A DNA stretch of 64,000 nt from assembly GCA_014084085.1 (NCBI GenBank), contig NPFB01000097.1, positions 91,720 through 155,719 on the forward strand. Direction: 5' to 3'. The position numbers and the translations under genes are program-made. Source of the stretch: Hondaea fermentalgiana (lineage: Eukaryota > Sar > Bigyra > Thraustochytrida > Thraustochytriidae). Positions 39,188 through 48,504 of the stretch are shown here, piece after piece. A model generated the notes under the pieces. That model was given only the letters and a program-made list of their open reading frames with translations, ran no database searches and was not told the origin of the DNA. Positions within the stretch are counted from its first letter, which is position 1. Each line of letters opens with the position of its first letter.

Positions 39188-39928
39188 ATGGGCTCGTGCT
39201 GGTCATCCAATTGCTTGCCTCGTGTTGCAAGCAATGCCGCCGGCCCCGGCAAGACGCACCAAGAGACAGAGTTATCTCCAGCAGCAAGCGTGTTGCCGAC
39301 GCTGCGCGATCTCCTCGATTCGAAGGAAATGCAAAAGTTCGTGGAAATCAGATTTTCAAAGCACCTCACCGAGACGCCCGAGGCCATTCATCAGGGCTAC
39401 TCCAAGCGTTTGAGCTACGCAAGGCACAAGAGCATAATGAACGGCAAGCGCAATTTTGAAGAGGAGGCTGCACAAGAGGCTTCAATTGCGGCGCTTGCGC
39501 CTAAAGACTGGCTTTGCTCGCTTTGGGAGTATAAGTTCACCTTGAAACAGGATCGTGGCACAGCTTTGGGGCAAGGCGACCTTTGCTTTCTGCACCATCT
39601 TGGCATAGCGGGTCAGTGGGCTGCACTGGTCGTAGAAACCAAGCATTTGAAGGGTAAGAAAAGCGATAAAGAGAAACGTGAAAAAGTAACTGAACAGGCG
39701 AAGAAGTACCTTGACCTCACGCGCCGAATCTTTGATGCTGAAAATGTCCCCATTGTCTTTGGTCTTGCGGTAATTACGTGGGACAATTATGGGCGCGATC
39801 TGCGTGCCTTAGATGACACAATCCTTTGCTCAGACCACGGCTCGCACACCGGTCTCCAAGAGCTACGCCGAGCACATCCTGGTTGCGACTTTCCAGAATC
39901 GCTGTTTGCTGCGTCAACGTCTGCGTAG
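39188..39928 (+). CDS. PD-(D/E)XK nuclease-like protein with N-terminal lipidation motif
   Basis: 246 residues from the first in-frame ATG (39188); the open frame upstream starts only with TTG. The N-terminus MGSCWSSN fits an N-myristoylation signal (Gly2, Ser6) with nearby Cys4 and Cys9 available for palmitoylation. The core resembles a PD-(D/E)XK endonuclease fold. WEYKF (Glu near 118) is followed by GDLCF with Asp131, then a strand ending VVETK with Glu150 and Lys152, and a helix with EQAKKYLDL. The Asp to Glu-x-Lys spacing of 19 is within the range for the superfamily. The fold assignment is by eye; no close family is recognised. One 60-base line counted here (39421-39480) has 30 G/C, below the flanking genes. 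Confidence 0.7.
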   Translation: MGSCWSSNCLPRVASNAAGPGKTHQETELSPAASVLPTLRDLLDSKEMQKFVEIRFSKHLTETPEAIHQGYSKRLSYARHKSIMNGKRNFEEEAAQEASIAALAPKDWLCSLWEYKFTLKQDRGTALGQGDLCFLHHLGIAGQWAALVVETKHLKGKKSDKEKREKVTEQAKKYLDLTRRIFDAENVPIVFGLAVITWDNYGRDLRALDDTILCSDHGSHTGLQELRRAHPGCDFPESLFAASTSA

Positions 39929-40804
39929 GTCCAAAGGGACACCTTCATTCGACGAGAGAGAAAGAGAGTGGAAGGTGTTCAAAGGTAAAAGGGAGCGTCT
40001 CATCGGCATAGAGCTACGCGGCGCAAACTGTTGCGCTCTCACAGTGTGACACCCCTGATAGATTGCCACCGTGGTAAGTAAAGGCATCAGCCATGGTAAT
40101 TTTTTTTTTTCAAACGAAGGTTTCTGAACAACAGCTCAGTCTTCAAAATGCTCCACCATTATCATTCCTTGTTGATCACAAAGAAATTCATTGTTCAACT
40201 CTAGAAAAAAAAATTGTGCGTTCAAGTCTCGTATCCTTCTCCGTCACCGTCGTTCGCAATGTTCAATCCAGGGATGGATCGTGCCATGAAGCGGGTCAGA
40301 AATCATGTTGTGGGCCCTTGTTGACGGCCAGTCGCACAAAGCTGAGTGGGAATGTATACTTTAGCAGAATTTCGCAAATTTGATGAGTTCTGGTAGCGTC
40401 TTCCACAATACAGCTCAAGGAGCGCCGTACCAACGCTGTAGTCGAAGTTGCAAAATGCGAACATGAGATCCGCGATACTCTCCCGCGGACACTACTTCCC
40501 CTCAAGGGTCTCCAAAGAAGACGCATCTAGAAAGTTAGCAGAGGCATCAAATACACGCTTCAAGGCTCTGGATTCAACGTATATTTCGGAGCTCTGAGTA
40601 CGACGTAATTTTGCTCCTTTCACGTTGACTGATCCGGCTCCAAGAAATGTATATTGAGGTAGCCGCAGACTCGAATCAAAATGATGGCGCAGATCTCAAC
40701 TTGGTAGTCCGTCTCAGTAACGCAAAGCTTAAACATCTTGTGCAGCTTCATGGTGTCTGCAATGCAGAAGACTAAAAGCGAAAGGTGTTGAGGACTACTT
40801 TCTC

Positions 40805-40921
40805 CACAAAGGATTCCGTTATAGGTATTCTGTTTGCAAAAATGAATTTACGGACGGACTGCTTATTACACAAACGATTTCGGTATAGGTCTTCTGTTTG
40901 CACAAATGGATTTACGGACGG
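40805..40921. repeat. 53-bp imperfect direct repeat pair
   Basis: Copies at 40805-40857 and 40869-40921 (period 64) differ at about nine positions. Shared blocks include TATAGGT, TTCTGTTTGCA and ATTTACGGACGG. Confidence 0.8.
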
Positions 40922-41373
40922 TCTTGCATGGGCAGAGATGCACGCTTCCATCCAAGGAGATACTTTGCTATATATTTGTTGCTCCAGGTAAAGTATTTTT
41001 TTTCAAAAAAATGATGCCATCGAACCGCTCTCATAACATTGCTGTCGAAAGTTCGGCCGGCGAGAAGTTCTCTTCTTCAACAGTTTGCATCTGACAATCG
41101 CCTCGCGCTTTTTCTTTAAAGGTTCTTGCTCGTCCTCATCAATCACGATTCGTCTTGCTGGACCCCATCTGCCACAGCCTGTATCAGTTTACGTCCCAGT
41201 TGCGCTGCGCGTCTTCCTTCGTGCGTAGGTGTTGCACGGCGTATCCCCCAAAATGCCTTGCGAAAGCTGCACAGCGGGAAGACCCTTCGTCCCCGACAGT
41301 CGGCCCCAGATTCCCGGCCGGCGCGGGATAGAGCTGCGTCGACCGTCCTCGTCTGCAGCTGCTTGTTTGTCTG

Positions 41374-41413
<40 letters not shown>
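41374..41413. repeat. CTTG tetranucleotide repeat
   Basis: About ten uninterrupted TTGC/CTTG units. Confidence 0.9.
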
Positions 41414-41704
41414 CTGGTTAAATTTTGTATGTTTGTTCTTGCTTTTTGGGCGCGTGCGCGCGTGGCCTGCGTGCGTGTCTCTGTTTGCTAGTTTGCTTGC
41501 TTGTCTCCAAACCCGGTTCGCGTGGACCGGCCGAGCCCCGGAGAAGAAGGCGTGAAGCCCAGCGGCGCGCGGCAGGAGGACGCGCGCGGCGCGCCCCCGC
41601 TTGGGAACCCGGCGCCGGCGACGCGAGTCTGCACGCCGCCGCGGCGCGCGAGCCTGCGCGGTGCTGCGCGGTGCCGCTGCGCGCCTTCGCATCGCGAGCG
41701 CGGC

Positions 41705-41719
41705 GCAGAGCAGAGCAGA
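41705..41719. repeat. Short CAGAG pentamer run
   Basis: GCAGAGCAGAGCAGA, 198-212 bp upstream of the ALMT-like ATG, in the same sense orientation as the arrays upstream of the minus-strand genes. Confidence 0.7.
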
Positions 41720-41916
41720 TCCGGCAACGCCGAAGCCGACTCCACGGCCGCGAGCGCGCCCGCCAAGCCGGCGCGCTCGGGCGGGCAGTCGCAGCGAGCC
41801 CGGGCGTCTGCACGCGGCAGGCAGCAGCCGCGAGCGCGAAGGCAGCAGCGCGTTTCCAGCCCCGCGCGCCAAGCCAGGATACGCGGTCGGGTGGCCTTCC
41901 TGACGGAGCGACGCAA

Positions 41917-43491
41917 ATGCAAGTCGTGGCGCGAGGCCAAGTCGCGCAGAGACTGGCGCCAAGATGCCGCATCCGGCGGCCCCAACAGGCTGGCTTGTAC
42001 TCGGGCCCCGGGAACTACAACACACGGACGATCTCGCCGCTCGTCAAGCTCGCCTCGGATCGGGACCGCCAAGGCGATGATATGCAGGCAAGGCGCCTGG
42101 AACTCGCGCAGCGCCTGCTCAACCCGCCGCGCGCGCAGCCAGCAGTGCACCAGCAGCAAAAGCGTGGCCTCTTCAACTTTCTTACCGACGTCGCGCCCCC
42201 TAGCTGGCTTCCCTGGGTCTCCTCCAAGGCATACGTCAAAAACACAAATGAGGTCTCCGACGACGAGCACAATTCGCGCGTCTTCGCCATGAAGGTCGGC
42301 TTTTGCTGCGCCACCTCAGGGGCCCTGCCCTTTATCCTCTCCGCGACGAGCGGGACCATTGTTGATATGGGCTGTGGCATTGCGGCCCTGGTCACCGTCA
42401 TCGTCGTCTCCGACCACACTGTCGGCGGTGTCCTCGCAAACGGAGTGTATCGTGTCCGCGCAACCGTAGCCGGTGCCACGCTCGCGCTTCTAGGAAGCGA
42501 AATTGTCAAGGCCATCCCAATGGCCAATGAGCCGCTTGTCACCGTTGCTATGTTTGCTGGTACCATTCCCATCTTCTATCTTGCGCAGCGCTGGCCCGAC
42601 CTCAAGCCCGTCATGATTCTCCTCGGTCTCACCTTTAACCTTTCCATCATCGATATGGTCATGGCAACACATGCGGGGCCCATGCTTATTCTCCAGCGTC
42701 TCGCAGGTGTCATTCTCGGCCTTGGCGTAGCCCTTCCTGTTCACATCGGTTTCATGCCTCATTATAGCGCAACGCATGCACTCCACCTCACAGAGAAGAA
42801 TGCCGACCTCGTCGCCAGCTTCACGTGGCGCGCCATTCGCGCCTTTGAGCGCGATCGTCGCGCAGAATACAACACCTTTCTTGCCTCCGAGTCGGCACTA
42901 GGCCGCGGCGAGACCACCTCGGTGCACGACTGCTTTGCGAAAATTCTCCTCAGCCGCGCCGAACTCGAAACTCAAATCAAAAACGCGCATTGGGAAACGC
43001 GCGTTTCGGGCCTCACAACCGACGACCTCGACCGCATCGACGCGATTCAGACGGGTCTGCGCCGTGCAGCCGCTATCGGCGTCAACATGGATATGCAGGT
43101 CGCGGGCGAGTTCTCGCAGGGTGCGCAACTTGGCGCGCTCGTACACACGGAGGCGCTCCGTCTCGTCGAGCGTAACATTGTCCGCGCGTTGCGCTGCATT
43201 CGCCCGCTTCTTAGTGGTCCTGTCGAGGATGCGGACCTCGAGGCTCTCACGAATGCGCGTGCCGGTTTGAGCGTCGCAAATCAGTCGCTCGAGCGCGAAA
43301 AGATTCGCATCCTCACTCAGCTCGTCCGCGACAGGAACGAGCCGGAGACCTGCATGCGCGCCGTTCATTTTTGCTCCCTCCTCCAGGATCTCGCCACCGA
43401 GGTCCAGCTCATCTTGCGTCACCCCGACTTCGCGCCGCGCGATGCGCCGCGTGTCCAAGTATGGCGCCACGTCCGAGAGCTTCGCGCCTAA
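41917..43491 (+). CDS. ALMT/FUSC-like membrane transporter
   Basis: 524 residues from the first in-frame ATG (41917). Its start context is poor (C at -3), and the frame is open for another 492 bp upstream, so an additional 5' exon or a later start (Met at 42082) is possible. Six to seven hydrophobic segments occur in the region of residues 120-290. One, IAALVTVIVVSDHTVGGVLA, followed by GVYRVRATVAGA, matches the conserved TVGATLxKGxNR segment of aluminium-activated malate transporters and bacterial FUSC exporters. The C-terminal half is a soluble helical domain, as in that group. The family exports or channels organic anions; the substrate is unknown. The Arg-rich N-terminus could be an organelle presequence. 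Confidence 0.78.
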   Translation: MQVVARGQVAQRLAPRCRIRRPQQAGLYSGPGNYNTRTISPLVKLASDRDRQGDDMQARRLELAQRLLNPPRAQPAVHQQQKRGLFNFLTDVAPPSWLPWVSSKAYVKNTNEVSDDEHNSRVFAMKVGFCCATSGALPFILSATSGTIVDMGCGIAALVTVIVVSDHTVGGVLANGVYRVRATVAGATLALLGSEIVKAIPMANEPLVTVAMFAGTIPIFYLAQRWPDLKPVMILLGLTFNLSIIDMVMATHAGPMLILQRLAGVILGLGVALPVHIGFMPHYSATHALHLTEKNADLVASFTWRAIRAFERDRRAEYNTFLASESALGRGETTSVHDCFAKILLSRAELETQIKNAHWETRVSGLTTDDLDRIDAIQTGLRRAAAIGVNMDMQVAGEFSQGAQLGALVHTEALRLVERNIVRALRCIRPLLSGPVEDADLEALTNARAGLSVANQSLEREKIRILTQLVRDRNEPETCMRAVHFCSLLQDLATEVQLILRHPDFAPRDAPRVQVWRHVRELRA

Positions 43492-43920
43492 GGGGAACTA
43501 TCCTAAGTGGCAGCTCCTGACGTCTCTCTCCCACTTCCTCTTTCTCCTCTACTTCTTCATTTTCTTTCCTTTCCGCATTAACGTCGAGTTTAAGCAAACG
43601 AGCAAATCTACCATGCTAGATGCCTGCGTTGTCCGCTGTTTCTTTGCCCCATCAAGACTTCGTAGTTGCACTCTCTTCCACCATTTGTTCCGATGTTGCT
43701 GATCCGCGACGGCGCCCCGCAATCCTCATCGAACGTCCCAAGTCTCCTGAAATAAGATACCACAACGAATTATAATGACGATGATGATGATTGACCATAC
43801 ACACTCTTCATGAAACTGATCAAGCTTTAGATTGTTTGAAAAAATTCTTTCTGGTATTTTCATGGCAAATGCGTAGTAGACCTTGTGGACTCTCGCATGA
43901 TGAAACTGGATTTTGTGCGT
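43492..43920. other. Convergent 3' intergenic region
   Basis: AT-richer 3' flanks of the ALMT-like gene and the methyltransferase-fold gene. No feature seen. Confidence 0.6.
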
Positions 43921-45234
43921 CTAAATGCACGTGTCTGGATTGAGCAAAAGGCCACGAAAGTCCGAGGCTGTCAGCCATCCCAAGGCCACGTTCTTTTCCA
44001 AATGCTTTTGCGTTTTCTCGAGATCTCCAAGAATAGCCGAGCACGACTTTTGCAAATTGAGAGCGAGGGCTCGGTGATAAATTGCGAGCGCATCTACCCA
44101 TGCGGCATCGTGCACGCTGTCCAGCGCGTCTATGTCGGACGCTCCTCTGATATTTCCGTCATCATCGTTGTCTTTGTTGTTGTTTTGGTTGTCATCTTCC
44201 TCTACGACTGCGCTTTGCCCATTGCCTACGTCAATCTGGCCAAGGTGTGGTACCGCTTCGGGACAAAGGAAAAAGACATAATTTGGATCGGTGCCAAAGA
44301 CAAAGACCGACGCAAACCACTCGTTCACCTTGTCGAGCACCTCGAGCAAGGCGGCTCTTGGCCCGCATAGATTGATAATGATCCAGCCTCCGGGTCGCAA
44401 TGCAGCACTCACATGCTCAACAAGATGTTCGCGGGTCAAAAATGTGGGTGGAGGAAGATCGAGAGCCTCCTCATCCTCGGCGCCAGACTCCTGCGCAACG
44501 TCGATATAGTACAAATCATAGCTCGCTGGTTGCGCGGCCGCGGCAAAAGCAAGACCATCCTCTTCAAAGGTGTGCAACCCCTTCCAACAAGTTTCATCAA
44601 GACCAAAATGCACCTTGGCGCATTCAAGAACGCCACCAGAGAGCTCCACAACATCGACGCGAATCTCAGGGACCACTGAGAGTAAAGCCAAGGGCAATGC
44701 GCCACCTCCAGCTCCCACCACGCAAACGCGAGTATGTGTTGCATTCTGCGATCCCGCACAGAGCGAAGGCAGCATCGCGAGCCCAAGCATCATCGCCTGA
44801 TTCACGTCAAAGACAAGAGCGCGATAATCAAAACAGCGTTTTGCGATCACGGCGTCCTTTTCCTGCACCCCATCTTCAGTTTCAGACACTTCTACATCAA
44901 ACGCGACAGCTGTTTGAAAGAGATCTGGGCTCTCTTGAAATGCAAGCATCCGTGCATTCCGTATCCTGCTCTCAAGGACCACGTGTCCGTCAAGAACGCG
45001 AACCACATCATCTGCGTAAATGTCCACACGGCTGTCTGGAACAATCATTGCTGTTCTTCGAAGCCCTGCGTCCTCGGTTCCATCCTCGTATAGAACCTCG
45101 TAGGTTTCTTTGTCCTTTGCATACCCCGTCACAAGAGCACCATAGAAAAGCTCGTCGACGTTGCGTGCTCGAACTTCTACCTTTTGTCCCACAAGAGCCT
45201 CTCCAATAAGTTCGAGCTCGACTTCCTCCTCCAT
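43921..45234 (-). CDS. Tudor-like plus spermidine-synthase-fold (METTL13-type) protein
   Basis: 437 residues from the ATG at 45234 (A at -3); 31 more codons are open upstream but begin at GTG. Residues about 15-65 resemble a small Tudor-type beta barrel (LVGQKVEVRARN, then YEVLYEDGTED). A Rossmann methyltransferase domain follows: motif I VCVVGAGGGALPLALL near 170-185, an acidic end of strand two (DVVELSGGVLECAK) and SYDLYYIDVAQES near 240, the position of the catalytic Asp in spermidine synthases. YRALVFDVNQAMML, upstream of motif I, is shared with spermidine synthase and the C-terminal domain of METTL13 (an eEF1A methyltransferase). The tail holds an Asn/Asp-rich spacer. Aminopropyltransferase versus protein methyltransferase cannot be decided; the second seems likelier. 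Confidence 0.75.
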   Translation of the reverse strand: MEEEVELELIGEALVGQKVEVRARNVDELFYGALVTGYAKDKETYEVLYEDGTEDAGLRRTAMIVPDSRVDIYADDVVRVLDGHVVLESRIRNARMLAFQESPDLFQTAVAFDVEVSETEDGVQEKDAVIAKRCFDYRALVFDVNQAMMLGLAMLPSLCAGSQNATHTRVCVVGAGGGALPLALLSVVPEIRVDVVELSGGVLECAKVHFGLDETCWKGLHTFEEDGLAFAAAAQPASYDLYYIDVAQESGAEDEEALDLPPPTFLTREHLVEHVSAALRPGGWIIINLCGPRAALLEVLDKVNEWFASVFVFGTDPNYVFFLCPEAVPHLGQIDVGNGQSAVVEEDDNQNNNKDNDDDGNIRGASDIDALDSVHDAAWVDALAIYHRALALNLQKSCSAILGDLEKTQKHLEKNVALGWLTASDFRGLLLNPDTCI

Positions 45235-45839
45235 CGTGACAGTGGTAGTCGTCGAGAGCCCTTTTGCTGGGGGCAGGGCACAGGAAGGTGCAGGCCACAG
45301 CTCGTCTCTTTTTGCGAACGGGTCCACGGAGAATCGAGTCCTTTCTGACGTCCTTCCTTCCTGCCTTCCTTCCCTCCTTCTCCCAGCTCACGCGGGCACT
45401 CTTGCCGGTCGTGCTTGCACGTGCTCAGCTCGCTCGCTCGCTCGCTGTGTGGCTGTTTGGGTGGCCAACCGGGCCGACGTTGGCGTTTTGGCCCCTTTGC
45501 TTTTTACAGCGTTTTACAGCTTTTCACAATGGCCTTCACGTTGACTTGCCTCGACTTGACCCAGAGCAGGTTGCGCGCTGCAGGCAAACCTTGGACGGCG
45601 GCCTCCTCGGCGGCGGCGGTGACGGCTGCAACGGGGGAGACTGGACGAGAGCCCTGCCGCATCGACGGCGCACCTGCGCCAAGGCTCTTGCCGCGCCAGC
45701 GGCCAAGGGGCGCGTCTCGACGTCGAGCTCGACGGCGCGCGAGAAGCCGACGCTGATCCGGCGAACTCGGCAAGGCGAGACGAAGTGACTGCGAGAGCGC
45801 ACGAAAGGAGTGCGCCTTGTGCCGCTCAGGGTCAAGACC
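45235..45839. promoter_or_regulatory. Divergent promoter region, methyltransferase-fold/MFSD5-like
   Basis: 605 bp between head-to-head start codons. Short CCTT repeats (45350-45380) and CTCGCTCGCTCG (45428-45443). No defined site. Confidence 0.4.
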
Positions 45840-47135
45840 ATGGAGGTGTATGTGGGCCTGCTCGCCCTGCAGCTCGTGGGCTGCGCTGCGTTGATCAAGA
45901 AACAACGGGACTCGCTCGCGCTGGTGCCGACCACGCCGGAATTTGCGCGCCTACAGAAAAGCTTCTTGGCCACCATGCTCTTCGCGTCGTGCGCGGACTG
46001 GATCCAAGGGCCGTATCTGTACAAGCTCTACTCCTTTATCGGATTCGGCAAGGGAGAGATCGGTTATCTCTTTCTTGCAGGCTACTGCAGCTCGGCGCTC
46101 TTTGGAACTCTGGTGGGCGGCCTCGCCGATCGCTTTGGACGGAAAAAGACCTGTCTTCTCTTTTGCCTGCTTTACTCTGGAACCTGCATGACCATGCACT
46201 CGCACGACTTTAACGTCCTTCTTGCTGGACGTGTCATGAGCGGTATTTCAACTTCGATTCTCTTTTCTGTCTTTGAAGCGTGGATGCTTCACGAGCACAA
46301 GCGTGACGCCTTTCCCGACGACTGGCTCGTTAACACTCTTTCGCGTGCTACTTTCTTGTCGAGTGCAGCTGCTGTGGCAATGGCCGCTGTCGCAGGCGCA
46401 GTGACGAGTTATGGCGGCTACACGGCTCCCTTCGACACGGCAATCGTTTTCCTCACGTTGACCGCACTCATCATTGCGCGCACGTGGAAGGAGAACTACG
46501 GCAACGCCTCGCTGACCCCAGGCGGTAACTTTGCCGTCGGCTGGGTTGTCATGGCCTCGAATCCGCGCATTTGGCTGCTTGGCATCGTCCAGTCCTGCTT
46601 CGAGGGAGCCATGTACATTTTCGTGTACATGTGGACACCGACGCTCGAGAGTACGGCCAGCGATGAGGGCATGCCGCACGGCATTGTGTTTGCCTGCTTC
46701 ATGGTTTCCATCATGATTGGAACGCACATTTACCAGCTGGCTCTCAAGCACAAAGAGACCGAAACCGTGCTCATGTACAACGCTGCAGTCGCTTCGCTGT
46801 GCCTTGCGGCACCAGCGTTCACATCCAGCCACACCATTAACTTTTTCGCCTTTTGCGTTTTTGAAGTTTGCGTAGGAGTCTACCATCCCGGTGTTGGCTT
46901 TCTTCGCGCAAAATACATTCCTGAAGAGGTGCGCGCCACGATTGTCAACTTTTTTCGCGTTCCTCTCAACGGTTTTGTTGTCCTCGTCTTGCTGTATACG
47001 AGCCACCTTAGTTCGGCTACCATGGGTCTTTACTGCGCGGCTATCCTGGCTGTGGCAGCCAGCGTCCACTTTTTACTTGCTCGTCAGGCTGGCCAGATGA
47101 GTCCAGCCGCCTCCAAGATTGATAGTGAAGTTTGA
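45840..47135 (+). CDS. MFSD5-like major facilitator (molybdate-anion transporter family)
   Basis: 431 residues from the ATG at 45840 (A at -3); the frame upstream begins at GTG. About eleven to twelve hydrophobic helices are spread over the whole length. The MFS loop 2-3 signature reads GGLADRFGRKK. MFSD5-type features include DWIQGPYLYKLYSFIGF in the first third, SVFEAWMLHEH after helix 4-5 and VGVYHPGVGFLRAKYIPEEVRATIVNFFRVPLN near the end. Algal MOT2, the founding member, takes up molybdate; the substrate here is by family inference only. A plasma-membrane location is likely. Confidence 0.9.
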   Translation: MEVYVGLLALQLVGCAALIKKQRDSLALVPTTPEFARLQKSFLATMLFASCADWIQGPYLYKLYSFIGFGKGEIGYLFLAGYCSSALFGTLVGGLADRFGRKKTCLLFCLLYSGTCMTMHSHDFNVLLAGRVMSGISTSILFSVFEAWMLHEHKRDAFPDDWLVNTLSRATFLSSAAAVAMAAVAGAVTSYGGYTAPFDTAIVFLTLTALIIARTWKENYGNASLTPGGNFAVGWVVMASNPRIWLLGIVQSCFEGAMYIFVYMWTPTLESTASDEGMPHGIVFACFMVSIMIGTHIYQLALKHKETETVLMYNAAVASLCLAAPAFTSSHTINFFAFCVFEVCVGVYHPGVGFLRAKYIPEEVRATIVNFFRVPLNGFVVLVLLYTSHLSSATMGLYCAAILAVAASVHFLLARQAGQMSPAASKIDSEV

Positions 47136-47451
47136 CGTGAACATTTTGCACATTTTTCTTGTCTTCGCAGAGGTTCACTCACTTGGCGTCTGCCATCACA
47201 AAAAAGAAAGAGAGGAGCGAACGCGTCGCAAGTTCTTCACAGAAATTGAGTGGTTGGTTTCACAGAAAATCAAGCTTTGCGTATTCCAAGCGAGTCGTTG
47301 TACATGACATCAAACTTTGCTTGACTTACGCATTTGTTCAAAAAAGCTCCATTTCATGGTCGAAAAAGTATCTTGGCTTTCAGGCTTGTTTCTTTAGGAT
47401 TGCGTGATAATCTAGGTCGTGTGCTTAGACAGCGACAAAGCTACTGGACCT
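47136..47451. other. Convergent 3' intergenic region
   Basis: 3' flanks of the MFS and polyQ-protein genes. No feature seen. Confidence 0.6.
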
Positions 47452-48466
47452 CTACTGCTGCGGGTATGGAGACCCATATCCATTGCCCATGTGATGACGC
47501 TGCGGCAGAGTTTGCTGAGGTTGCGAATAGAGCTGGTGCTGGGAATCAAGCGAGTGCTGCTCCGGTCGCTGAGGCATCGGGGATTGGTGGCCAGGATACA
47601 TGGATCCTGGCATGGGGGACTGTTGCTGCGGCGGCTGCTGAACGGCGTTGCGAATTTGTGCCGAAATCGAAGTTGCACCCCAAGGCCCATCTCCGGGCTG
47701 CGAATACTGCCGCGGTGCACCAGAAGTACTCATTGGATGTGGTGCTTGCTGATGAAGCTGCTGATGCTGATGGTACTGCGGCGCAGAGGGACCAGGCCCA
47801 TACTGCGAGGGGGGCATGGGTGGCTGACTGCTTCCTCGCATGGGGGACGAAGATGCCGCATTCGGATCCATCGATCGGAGAAAGTCAGATGCCGAAAGAG
47901 CACTACGCTTCACCATATCTTCAGCACGATAGTATTGCTGCTGGGGCGGAGGCGCCTGTTGTTGTTGTTGTTGTTGCTGCGGCTGCTGCTGCTGCTGCTG
48001 TCGCTGACCTTGCGGGTAGTATCCCATGGGCTGTCCTGGATAAGCCGACGGAGGTTGCATGGGTCGCATGAGTCCCGGAGATTGCGTGTGCGGCGGTTGC
48101 TGATGTTGCTGCGGCGGTTGTTGCTGCTGTTGCTGATACCCGGGCCCTGAGAGACCATAAGACTGAGACTGCGAGGGCGGCTGCATTCTAAGCGGGCCAC
48201 CATTCATGTTTGGACCATTCCCACTGGGAGATGGTGAACCATAGTGACTCAATGAAGGCGATTGATGTGATTGGTACGGATATCCCGACTGAGTACGTTC
48301 GTCCATCTTCATTTGCGACGAGTACTCGGGTCGGCTAGATTGCTGGCGCTGCTGCTGCTGCTGCTGCAAATACTGCGGCTGCATGCTCGGAGAATGCTGC
48401 AGCGCCTGCGCTTGCAATTGTGGCTGCTGTTGTTGTTGCTGCTGCTGTACTTGTTGCTGTTCTTGT

Positions 48467-48504
<38 letters not shown>

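Larger units (their letters stand above)
39929..41916. other. 2 kb intergenic region
   Basis: 39,929-41,250 is lower GC and carries a 53-bp direct repeat pair. 41,374-41,413 is a CTTG run. From 41,425 a frame continuous with the next gene is open but has no ATG before 41,917. No separate gene recognised. Confidence 0.55.
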
